NCBI RefSeq assembly: GCF_000208925.1
Contig: NW_001914994.1
Coordinates: 1-44,058 of the forward strand
Origin: Entamoeba histolytica HM-1:IMSS
Taxonomy: Eukaryota; Evosea; Mastigamoebida; Endamoebidae
Reading direction: 5' to 3'
Length of the DNA: 44,058 nt
Numbering within the stretch: position 1 is the first letter of the stretch; each line of letters opens with the position of its first letter. The notes beneath the pieces are model-generated. The model was not told the DNA's origin. It made no database searches and saw only the letters and a list, made by a program, of their open reading frames with translations. The position numbers and the translations under genes are program-made. Of the stretch, positions 18,952 through 27,029 are shown one piece after another.

Positions 18952-21009
18952 ATGTCAAAAAGACAATCCTCCCTCTCACGGTTCTTTAAACCTGCTAAAC
19001 GAGCTACAGTGGGAGGTCAAAATAATGGAGAAAATAAAAGTGATGAAAAAGGAAATGAAAAAAAAAAACAAGAGTCTATTGAAGAAAAAAATCAAAGTTT
19101 ACAGATAAAAGAAGAAGGTAATTCTTTTCCTGAACAGAAAGTAAAAACTTTACCATTCAAAGGTTTAGCTGATTGTTTTGATGCTTTAGAAAATGAAAGT
19201 GGAAAGTTGAAAAAAAGAGAGATTTATGCTAATTATCTTAAAACTGTAATAACTATATGTCCTAACGACTTGACTGATGTATTGAATTTAACTACTGGAC
19301 AAATTGCTCCTACTTGGGAAGGAAAAGAATTAGGAATTGGAGATGCTATTTTAAAAGATGTTGTAAAAAGTGTCACTGGATTAAAATTGAGTCAGTTAAA
19401 TGATAAAATAAAAGAATTAGGTGATATTGGAATTGTAGCTCAAAACTCAAAGAAGAACCAAAAGTTATTAGTTCAACCAAAGCCACTTACAATTCAAGGA
19501 GTTGTACTTCGTATGAAAGAGATTCTTGAAGCTGATAATAGTGATATTAAAAAGAATAAAATTACTGCGTTATTAGTTGCAGCTATAGGAAATGAAATTC
19601 GTTTTATTTTGAGAATACTTAAAGGAGTTTTTAGAATTGGGTTTACTGATAGGTCTTTACCTCCTGCAATAGCACAGGCAGTTTGTTCAATCAGAAAAGA
19701 AAACAACAGAATAGAGGAATTAACTGAATTAATTACAAATGCTGTTGCTCGTGTTCCATCGTTTCAATATTTATCTGAACACATTACAGCAAATGATCCA
19801 TTTGAAGAATTTGCTAAAACAAATTCAGTTCAATTATTTATTCCATTTAGACCAATGTTAGCCAAACCTAAGAAAAGTATAACTGATATTACTTCTAGAT
19901 TTAAATTTCCATTTACTGCTGAATATAAGTATGATGGTGAACGTGGTCAAATTCATTTTAATAAAAACAAAATTATGGTTTTTACAAGAAATCTTGAAAA
20001 TTATACCGAAAAATATCCTGATGTTATTGAAGCAGTAAAAGATGCAGTTAATCCAAATATTCAATCATTTATTATAGATTGTGAGATTGTTGCCTTTAAT
20101 AGAGAAACAAATGAATTTCAAGAATTCCAAATTCTTGGAAGAAGAGCGAAAAAAGGAGTATCAGTTCATTCAATTGCCATTAATGTTTGTGTAAATGTTT
20201 TTGACATTGTTTATTTAAATGGTAAAGATTTAATGGATAAACCATTAAAAGAACGTCGTGACATTTTACATTCAACATTTCATGAAGTTTCACAGAGATT
20301 TTTGTTTGCAAGATTTAAGAATATTGAAAATGAGGAAGACATTTTACCATTTTTTGAAGAAGCAATAAACCATAGAACCGAAGGGCTAATGTGCAAAACT
20401 CTCATCTATGACGCAGAGTATATTCCTGACAAAAGGACTGACACATGGTATAAATTAAAAAAAGATTATTTAAATGGATTAGCCGATACAGTTGACCTTG
20501 TTCCAGTTGGGGCTTGGATGGGAGAAGGAAAACGGGCTGGAGTCTATGGAGCATTCTTATTGGCATGTAGAGATGAAGACAGTGGAGATTTTGAGACAGT
20601 TACAAAAGTTGGAACTGGATTTAGTGATGAAGCTCTTCAAAAATTGTATGAACATTTGAAGACTCTAGAATGCAAAGAAAAAAAGAATGTAAAACATGGA
20701 GACAACCTTCCTGATGTTTGGTTTGAACCAAAAGATGTATGGGAAATTAAAGGAGCTGATTTATCACTATCATTGCAATATAAGGCTGGTACAAAATTAG
20801 TTAATACAGAAGGAAGAGGGGTTTGTTTAAGATTTCCAAGGTACATTAGAAGTAGAGATGATAAGGAAGTAAATGATATTACAACAAATAAACAAATTTA
20901 TGACTTATACAAAGACCAACCATCAGTTAGAGAAACAAAAGACGGCCAAATGAAAATTATAAATAACGATAATGAAGAAGAATCACAAGAGTCTGAAGAA
21001 AAGGAATGA
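18952..21009 (+). CDS. LIG1: ATP-dependent DNA ligase I
   Basis: This 685-residue protein has a PCNA-interacting PIP box at its very N-terminus: Q5-S-S-L8-S-R-F11-F12 in MSKRQSSLSRFF. A DNA-binding domain follows (about 50-290), then the adenylation domain with catalytic Lys326 in AEYKYDGERGQIH, motif FIIDCEIVAF, motif EGLMCKT and WYKLKKDYL, and the C-terminal OB-fold with TKVGTGFSDE and GRGVCLRFPRYIR. It seals nicks in Okazaki fragments and in excision repair. The length is shorter than human LIG1 (about 919) because the N-terminal disordered region is short. All catalytic motifs are intact. It shares a 184-bp divergent promoter with ARP2. Confidence 0.95.
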   Translation: MSKRQSSLSRFFKPAKRATVGGQNNGENKSDEKGNEKKKQESIEEKNQSLQIKEEGNSFPEQKVKTLPFKGLADCFDALENESGKLKKREIYANYLKTVITICPNDLTDVLNLTTGQIAPTWEGKELGIGDAILKDVVKSVTGLKLSQLNDKIKELGDIGIVAQNSKKNQKLLVQPKPLTIQGVVLRMKEILEADNSDIKKNKITALLVAAIGNEIRFILRILKGVFRIGFTDRSLPPAIAQAVCSIRKENNRIEELTELITNAVARVPSFQYLSEHITANDPFEEFAKTNSVQLFIPFRPMLAKPKKSITDITSRFKFPFTAEYKYDGERGQIHFNKNKIMVFTRNLENYTEKYPDVIEAVKDAVNPNIQSFIIDCEIVAFNRETNEFQEFQILGRRAKKGVSVHSIAINVCVNVFDIVYLNGKDLMDKPLKERRDILHSTFHEVSQRFLFARFKNIENEEDILPFFEEAINHRTEGLMCKTLIYDAEYIPDKRTDTWYKLKKDYLNGLADTVDLVPVGAWMGEGKRAGVYGAFLLACRDEDSGDFETVTKVGTGFSDEALQKLYEHLKTLECKEKKNVKHGDNLPDVWFEPKDVWEIKGADLSLSLQYKAGTKLVNTEGRGVCLRFPRYIRSRDDKEVNDITTNKQIYDLYKDQPSVRETKDGQMKIINNDNEEESQESEEKE

Positions 21010-21109
21010 CCATTAATTAAAGGTTCATATTTATTAAGCTATTATATAAATTTAGTTTACAGAAGTTTTGTTAAAAAGATAAAAACACAAGAACTAAAAA
21101 GTAAATTAA

Positions 21110-21126
21110 GAAAACCCTAATAATAA
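21110..21126 (+). repeat. Left 17-bp target-site duplication of the SINE-like element
   Basis: GAAAACCCTAATAATAA here is repeated exactly at 21681-21697. The two copies bracket a 554-bp block of different composition. Confidence 0.7.
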
Positions 21127-21680
21127 GAAAAAGTAATTAATTAAGTATTAATAGAATTTTCATATATTCTTCCTAGCTCAAGGGAGACTAATCCCATCCC
21201 TGAGCTTATTATTAAAAAAGAGTAATCTCTTTGTTAAACCTATTCTTTATGTTTTTCTTGCAAAATGAGGAAAGCACTTCTTTGCTTTATTTCTTCTTAT
21301 TAAGGTTTTTCAAACTTCTTCTGCTTATTTCTTCTTTTTAAGCCTTTGTTTGTTTTCTGCCTTAATTTTAAGGAATTTCATTTTTCTTATTTTATGAATG
21401 GGAGAAGGAATCATTTTATTACTACTGTATTACTTTGACTAATTTTCTTTTTAGTCTTCCTTTGACTAATCTTCTTTTAGTCATACCCACACTTCAGTAG
21501 ATTCTTATATTACATCCATGTAATATTCTACTGTATTCTCTTGCTGCACCCTTTGCAGCTTCCCTAATACATTCCTAATTCAAAGGCACCGTCATAACCA
21601 GATAATAACTGGGAGAGTCGAAGTATGAATTTGTACTAGGGTTTATGTGTGGTGTTTCAGACGTGCCACCTTCGATCTCT
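21127..21680 (-). mobile_element. SINE-like retroelement, about 554 bp
   Basis: This block is less A-rich than its surroundings, has no coding capacity and no terminal inverted repeats, and is bracketed by a perfect 17-bp direct repeat. Inside are two imperfect ~27-nt tandem repeats (21433-21459 and 21460-21486, both starting CTTTGACTAAT) and several hairpins: 21495-21533, the GCTGCA...TGCAGC pair near 21544-21562, and a long fold near the right end. The size and ~27-nt internal repeats fit what I recall of Entamoeba SINE1-type elements, which are mobilised by LINE machinery. Orientation is uncertain; minus is preferred because that reading ends in a short T run, as the LINE in this window does. 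It lies about 140 bp upstream of the Sec16-tail gene. Confidence 0.6.
21495..21533. repeat. Strong hairpin inside the SINE-like element
   Basis: CAGTAGA...TATTACAT pairs with ATGTAATA...TCTACTG around a very short loop. It suggests a structured RNA rather than spacer DNA. Confidence 0.6.
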
Positions 21681-21697
21681 GAAAACCCTAATAATAA
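21681..21697 (+). repeat. Right 17-bp target-site duplication of the SINE-like element
   Basis: It is an exact copy of the sequence at 21110-21126, immediately following the SINE-like block. Confidence 0.7.
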
Positions 21698-21822
21698 ATA
21701 ATAAAAAGAATAATAAAAAAATATAGAAGAAAAAAGAAAAAGAGATAAAAAAAATAAAAAAAAAAAGAAGAAAGAATGAATTAGAGGAAAAAGAAAACTA
21801 TAAATTCTTATATAACAAAAGA

Positions 21823-22161
21823 ATGTCTGGTTGGTTTGGTTCATGGTTTGGAAAGGGAAATGCCACAAATATGAATCTCGAAGAGACTGAAGACAAATTA
21901 GTTTTTGATGAGGCAAGTCAAAGATGGATAAAACAAAGTGAATTAAATAATAAAGGTTCTTCTACTCCAAGTCCTATGCCACCTTCTTCTCCTTTACCTC
22001 CTCAAAGCTCTCCTCTTCCACCAACTGCAACTCCACCTGTTAGTACTAGTCAACCTCATACTGCATCTGGAAGAAGACCAAGATATATTGATCCATTTAC
22101 TCAAGAGGTTCATCAATCTGCACCACCAGTCGTTGAAATCGCAACAACTCCAGTTGTTTAA
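21823..22161 (+). CDS. Stand-alone Sec16 C-terminal-tail protein
   Basis: This 112-residue protein starts MSGWFGSWFGKGNA. It matches, in order, the extreme C-terminus of animal SEC16A as I remember it: a tryptophan-rich start (GWFGSWFGK), an acidic/aromatic strand with LVFDEASQRWIK (compare IVWDEKKNQWVN), a proline-rich spacer (PLPPQSSPLPPTATPP), and a closing SGRRPRYIDPF (compare the RxARYVD motif). Sec16 organises ER exit sites for COPII vesicles, and its C-terminus contacts Sec23 and Sec12. Here this tail stands alone: no large Sec16 central domain lies upstream, where instead there is a SINE-like insertion and, beyond it, DNA ligase I. It is possibly a split Sec16 or a minimal ER-exit-site factor. 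Confidence 0.7.
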   Translation: MSGWFGSWFGKGNATNMNLEETEDKLVFDEASQRWIKQSELNNKGSSTPSPMPPSSPLPPQSSPLPPTATPPVSTSQPHTASGRRPRYIDPFTQEVHQSAPPVVEIATTPVV

Positions 22162-22277
22162 ACTATTGTATTTCTTACAATGTATTTCAATTAGTCTTTT
22201 GATTTATTTGTTATTTAAAATGAGATAATTAAAAGTGTACCAATTCTGTTTGATGTGTTTGAGCTTCTTTTTTTAAA
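22162..22277. other. 3' region of the Sec16-tail gene
   Basis: This is T-rich DNA between the stop codon and the right arm of the inverted repeat. No feature is recognised. Confidence 0.4.
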
Positions 22278-22544
22278 TTTTTATTCTTCTATTTTGTTAT
22301 TTGATTTTGAATGAGAAATGAAGAATGAAAATCAGAAACATATACAAACAATAATACAAAATCAAATAATAATTTTATCAATTGATATTTGGTTATGATG
22401 ATGTAATTGAATAAAAAATGTATTAATTAATAATACAAAGAATGAAATAAGATAATATGAAAGAATAATAAGAAAAGAAAATAAATATAATAATAAGCAA
22501 TTAATTAAGTATTCATTCAACATAAAATAAGAAATAAAGAAAGA
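22278..22544 (-). repeat. Right arm of a perfect 267-bp inverted repeat
   Basis: It is the exact reverse complement of 17195-17461 over 267 bp. It lies 117 bp after the Sec16-tail stop codon. Sequence diverges abruptly on both sides of each arm (A versus T at the first mismatch), so the boundaries are sharp. Confidence 0.9.
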
Positions 22545-23459
22545 TATTCTTTAAAAATAAAATAAAAAAAAATAAATAAACAGATGAAATAAATAAATAG
22601 AAGAAAGAAATAAAATAAAAAGAATTATTCACGAAACAAGAAGAATAATTAAATAATTAATCAAAGAAATGAATTACTCAATTTAATGATGTATATATGA
22701 TATGAATAACATCTATTAAGTAATGAATAAATGACAATTCTATTAATACTTAATTATTTGCTTTATTATTTTTTGATTGAATATACTTCTTTTTGATTAT
22801 CATATCATCTTTTTCTTTTATCTTTTTACTTCTTATGTATTTCTTCATACTCTCCTTTATTCCATTCACTTGTTATTCTTTTTATTCTTTCTTGTATATC
22901 ATTTATTTTTAATCATTTGTTTTGTTATTTGTTTAATCTTTATTATTATTGTACTTATCTTGTTTTTTATTTGTATTTTTCGTCTTCTAATCCCTTTTCC
23001 CTTGGTATTTCATTTACCATTATTATTGTTATGCCGTTTATTGTTATTGATATTCATTCTTTTTATATGACATTTGATTTCTATGACTTGTTTGCTTTTC
23101 TTTACAATACTGAAAGGTTATACACAATAGCCATGTCATTAAAATTTGTTGTATTTCCTGCATTGGAAAAGAAATAATAATCATTAAAGCATAACATATT
23201 AAAAAATCATTTTGTTGAAAAAAATATAAAATATTAAAACAATTGTACAATTAATTAAGGTGAATGTCATTCTGTGGTTATATTATTCTAAACGAATTTG
23301 ACAACTGAAACATCAACAAATTAAAAGAAAAATCCTAAAATGATGTTTAATTAAAAAAGCATTATTTTTAGCTATAATTAGTAATAAGTAAAAAATATTA
23401 TAAAAATAATATTAATATCTAAACAAAAGAACTAAATAATAAAAAGGCAATATTACGTT
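22545..23459. other. Gene-free spacer
   Basis: This is about 0.9 kb, first A-rich with many AATAAA words, then strongly T-rich from 22770 to 23000. A 97-codon open frame in the T-rich part encodes only Phe/Leu/Ile strings and is judged non-coding. Confidence 0.5.
23429..23433 (+). promoter_or_regulatory. GAAC-type promoter motif before the Hsp70-like gene
   Basis: GAACTAAATAA begins 31 nt upstream of the ATG at 23460. This is a motif match only. Confidence 0.4.
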
Positions 23460-25313
23460 ATGACAGATAATCCTGTGGTAATTGGAATAGATTTAGGAAG
23501 TGAAAAAATTGTTATCTCTAAGTGGGAGGGTGTTACACCTAATTTCTTAAAGCCATCAATAGAAAGTCACTTTCTAGGGAGTGTTACTTATACCACATCA
23601 TTCCAATTTAATGAAAAGAGCATACTTGATAATGAATTAAAGTTTCCAGAAAGAGTAATTCATCATGTTTGTCAATGGCTTGGAAATAGAAAACCAAGTA
23701 TTATCAAAGGAAAAGAGTGTGTTAATGGATATTTTGATTGTGAACACTTTGGAGAAGTTAGTATTGAAGTTATTTTATCAATGATGATAAAAAGTTATTT
23801 AGAGGAATTAAAAATAGATAAAATAGATCATATGGTTATTAGTGTTCCTTATACATTTGGTTTTCTTGAAAGAAAACAAATTAATGAAGCAATGTCATTA
23901 ATTGGATTTAATGATGTTGTCATTATTGGAGAAGATGTAGCATCAAGTGTATCATATTTATTTAATAGGTATTGTATTACACAACTCGAAATAAAAGGTT
24001 TTATTAAGCCATTAGTTTTATTAGATGTAGGGTCAAGTCATACATTTTGTCAGTTATGTATTTTTGATGGAAATGAAATTCTTTTAGTTTCAAGAAGAAG
24101 TATTGAAGTTGGAGGACAGAATATTGATGAAAAATTAAGAGCTTTAATAATGCATAAAATCAAAGAATTAGATGATGATGATGTAAAAGAATTTATGGAA
24201 GAAAATGGTGATGATGAAAAAAAGATGAAAAGACTAGAAAGTAAAGTTCAACAGAGTTTAATTAAATTAAAGACACTATTCTGTAATAGTGTTGTGAATG
24301 AAGGAACACTCAAGATTGACCTATCAAGTGAAGTAACTGCAGATGTAGAAGTTACAAGAGAAGATATGAATAATGTAATGTCAGAAATACTTAAAGAGAC
24401 AAAAGGGGTTATTGAAGAAGTTATAAAAGAAGGTATAGAAGAATGTAATGATAAAATGAAGTCTATGAACATTGAAAATAAAATTCAGGAAGTTTGCATT
24501 ATTGGGTCTTCTGGAAGAATTTCTCTTTATAGAACATTAATTGAAAGTATAGGACTAACTCCATTAATGGTTCTTGATAATGAGACATGCAATAGTTGTG
24601 GTGCTTGTTGTGTTGCAAAAAAACTTAGTATTAGTTCTGAAGATATAGAAAATTATCAGAGAGATACAAATACTGAAGCGTCTCAAAAAGTTCATTCAAT
24701 TAAATTCTTTTATATTAGCCGTTTGATAGAGAAAGGAGAATTTCAAATTAATGGACAAGAATATCCAGAGAATTCAATTCTAGTCACACTTGGAGGTTTT
24801 CCAACTATTACAAAAATAACATCCCAAAATTTAGAAATTAAATATAAAAATGAAGTTATTCTTTCTAAAGAAAATTATCCATGGGATTCAGCAACTATTA
24901 AATTAGACCAATTTTACTATAATGGACATGAAAATTATGAGTGTAAAAAAGAAAAAATATTGTCTAATGAAAATCATTTCCAAAAAGTAAAACTCAGTAA
25001 TAGTACACCATTAGGATATTTTATCATTGATGAAGGTTTAACAATCCCTTTAAAATTTGAACAAGATGATGTCCTAGAAAAAATACATGAAAATTTTGAT
25101 AAGACAACAAAAAAGAATGATTCAATAAAAGAGGCTGATAAAGAAAAAAAAGATATTAAAATTCTCATTCTTCAATTAAAAAAACAAAGAAATAAGGAAT
25201 TAAATCAGATTATAAAGGAGAGTGAAAATCAAATAAAGAACATTGTAGATGATTTGGAATTGCTCAGAGAAATAAAAAAGAAATTAGAGTCTTATAAAAC
25301 TTCTACAAATTAA
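23460..25313 (+). CDS. Divergent Hsp70/Hsp110-superfamily protein
   Basis: This 617-residue protein has an actin/Hsp70-type ATPase fold. Phosphate-1 motif is IGIDLGSEKIVISKW, the connecting strand motif is MVISVPYTFGFLERKQINEA, phosphate-2 is LLDVGSSHTFCQL instead of the canonical DLGGGT, and the adenosine motif is VCIIGSSGRISLYRTLIE. Changes in phosphate-2 and the overall divergence fit the Hsp110/Grp170 branch, whose members act as nucleotide exchange factors for Hsp70. Where canonical members have NPDEAVA.G this one has DNETCNSCGACCVAK, a cysteine cluster. A substrate-binding-like beta region follows, then a Lys/Glu-rich helical C-terminus. It has no signal peptide, so it is cytosolic. A second copy of its last 501 bases lies beyond the assembly gap. 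Confidence 0.8.
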   Translation: MTDNPVVIGIDLGSEKIVISKWEGVTPNFLKPSIESHFLGSVTYTTSFQFNEKSILDNELKFPERVIHHVCQWLGNRKPSIIKGKECVNGYFDCEHFGEVSIEVILSMMIKSYLEELKIDKIDHMVISVPYTFGFLERKQINEAMSLIGFNDVVIIGEDVASSVSYLFNRYCITQLEIKGFIKPLVLLDVGSSHTFCQLCIFDGNEILLVSRRSIEVGGQNIDEKLRALIMHKIKELDDDDVKEFMEENGDDEKKMKRLESKVQQSLIKLKTLFCNSVVNEGTLKIDLSSEVTADVEVTREDMNNVMSEILKETKGVIEEVIKEGIEECNDKMKSMNIENKIQEVCIIGSSGRISLYRTLIESIGLTPLMVLDNETCNSCGACCVAKKLSISSEDIENYQRDTNTEASQKVHSIKFFYISRLIEKGEFQINGQEYPENSILVTLGGFPTITKITSQNLEIKYKNEVILSKENYPWDSATIKLDQFYYNGHENYECKKEKILSNENHFQKVKLSNSTPLGYFIIDEGLTIPLKFEQDDVLEKIHENFDKTTKKNDSIKEADKEKKDIKILILQLKKQRNKELNQIIKESENQIKNIVDDLELLREIKKKLESYKTSTN

Positions 25314-25746
25314 TTTATTCTTGCACAGTATTTGTATTGTTTTTTTTAACAATAAATGTATTATATGAATTACACAGAGGGTTTGAGAATATTTCTTAGT
25401 AAAACAATTTGTTGTTTATTTAAAATAAGTATTATTTAAGAATAACTTTGTCATCACTCTGTATTTTTTTTGCTCAAAACTCTACATACATAAGTTAAAA
25501 ATTTCTTTGTAATTTGTTTGAGAATAACTTTAATAATTATTATTGGTAGGTAAGAGAATTAAATAATTCACATTATGTAATTTTGATAGTTGAATACTGT
25601 TTATATAACTAGTTTCACTGATTTTATATTCAAAAAATACAAATAAGTTAAAATATCAATATTTTATTATTCTGATTATTTTGAGTATTTAAAATTGTTG
25701 AATATTTTTGGTGTTTATTTTTTGTTGTTCTTATAAAAATAATAAA
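25314..25746. other. 3' spacer of the Hsp70-like gene, LINE target region
   Basis: This is 433 bp of A/T-rich DNA with no gene. Its last 22 bp are the left copy of the LINE target-site duplication. Confidence 0.6.
25725..25746 (+). repeat. Left 22-bp target-site duplication of the LINE
   Basis: The 22 bp begin TTGTTCTTAT and end AATAATAAA. They recur exactly at 30452-30473. The empty site has one copy, differing at one base (TTGTTA). Confidence 0.95.
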
Positions 25747-25757
25747 AAAAAAAAAAG

Positions 25758-26705
25758 ATGCATTACAGGAGACACCACAAAAAATATAAAAAAATAAATA
25801 ACCAAAAAAGAAGAAATTCACATCAACCAAGAAATATAAATGACAGAAGAATGAGTGAAAATAGATATTATCTGTATGGACAGAGATACATGAATAATCA
25901 CACTAACCATTACAATAACAATTATTACCATAACTATCATAACATAGATGATACAAATCGTTTCACTCATCACTTCAATTATAATCATCGTCATAAACAC
26001 TTTGATAATAATAACAACTTCAATAGAAATAAACAATATCAATATAAGAAAAACAAATACCACAATAACACTCAAAGAAGGTATAAACAATATCAAAATA
26101 AGAAACAAAACAGAAATCAAAGAAAAGAAATGATTGAAACACAAAATCAAGAATATTGGAAAAGACTCTTTGAAGAAGAAATTAAAATATTTATACCACA
26201 AGAAATAGAAGAAATTAAAAATACCAAGATTAAAGAATATACATCATCAACAATATGGAGAAGATGGTATTTTCTTGCACGAGAAAAAACCAAAACAATC
26301 AGAATGGAAGAAGAAACTATTAGTATGACGATGGAAGAAGACAATAATCAGTACAATCCAATTGAAATTAAAGACAATAGAATATACAATAACTATGTAA
26401 TGAGTATTGAAAGTGAAGAAGACGATGATAAAGATTCTACGAGAGTAGAAGCTAGGCTTGCTGAGGAGAGGAAGAGGTTTACTAAAGGAGAGAAGAAGAG
26501 GCTGAAAGAAAAGGAAGAAGAAAACAGTAAAAAGAAAAAAAGAGTAGAAGAAATAGAAAAGAAAGTGGAGGAGGATATGAAAGAGAAAGAAGAAATGAAA
26601 AAGGAATTACAAATAAAAGACCAAACCATAAAAAAACTAACAAAAGATATTATGGCATTAAAGAAGAAGCATGAGAATGAGATAAAAAAACCACGAGTGC
26701 GATAA
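25758..26705 (+). pseudogene. LINE ORF1 (basic coiled-coil nucleic-acid-binding protein), 3' part frameshifted
   Basis: This frame of 315 codons starts MHYRRHHKKYKKINNQKRR. The first ~125 residues are extremely rich in Asn, His, Tyr, Arg and Lys, as expected for RNA binding. A middle part is neutral. Residues of about 225-315 form a long Lys/Glu coiled coil. It ends at TAA 26703-26705, but coding-like sequence continues to about 26985 in other frames (HAESERKMFEINN, then DSSESQIVNDLSP, with a basic PKKKKV string), so the original ORF1 was probably longer and is broken by frameshifts. The role is ORF1 protein of a LINE, binding element RNA in the retrotransposition particle. Confidence 0.75.
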
Positions 26706-27029
26706 AAAAATATTCAAATTCCATGCTGAGTCTGAGAGGAAAATGTTTGAAATAAATAATTTAACACAACAATTACTCTTCCTGAAAGATAAATTATCTA
26801 AATTAGAAAATAAAAACACACATAGGAAGAAAAGAAGAAAGATGAGGTAAATTACAACATAACAGACTCATCTGAATCACAAATTGTGAATGACCTCTCC
26901 CCCAATGTGGTAGTAGCTGATGAAATATCATCAAGTGAAGATGATCTTCCAAAAAAAAAGAAAGTTAACGCAGAAATTCATTGAAGAAATGGATATTCAG
27001 CATAAGAAGATCAACACATTTGAATTAGA

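Larger units (their letters stand above)
24812..25746 (+). repeat. Left flank of filled LINE site, duplicated at 31150-32082
   Basis: This stretch (Hsp70-like 3' end plus 433 bp of downstream DNA) recurs at 31150 onward with only a 3-nt deletion and two visible substitutions. Position n here corresponds to n+6338 up to the deletion. With 30474-31049 it accounts for the entire second copy. Confidence 0.95.

Noticed and set aside
21110..21126. Telomere-like AACCCTAA sequence
   Set aside because: It occurs only once in each copy of the 17-bp direct repeat, without tandem arrays, so it is part of the target site rather than telomeric DNA.
21575..21916. 113-codon minus-strand frame across the SINE end and the Sec16-tail start
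   Set aside because: It overlaps a well-supported gene antisense and is mostly poly(Phe/Ser) from an A-rich stretch.
17195..22544. A 5.3-kb DNA transposon with 267-bp terminal inverted repeats carrying ligase and ARP2
   Set aside because: The enclosed genes are ordinary housekeeping genes, there is no transposase and no flanking target-site duplication was seen; two dispersed repeat copies in opposite orientation are more likely.
22777..23070. 97-codon open frame encoding Phe/Leu/Ile strings
   Set aside because: It lies in a T-rich tract, has no protein-like composition or promoter motif, and overlaps similar frames.
25818..26201. 127-codon minus-strand frame within LINE ORF1
   Set aside because: Its Ile/Val/Met-only composition is the complement of Asn/Tyr/His codons of ORF1.
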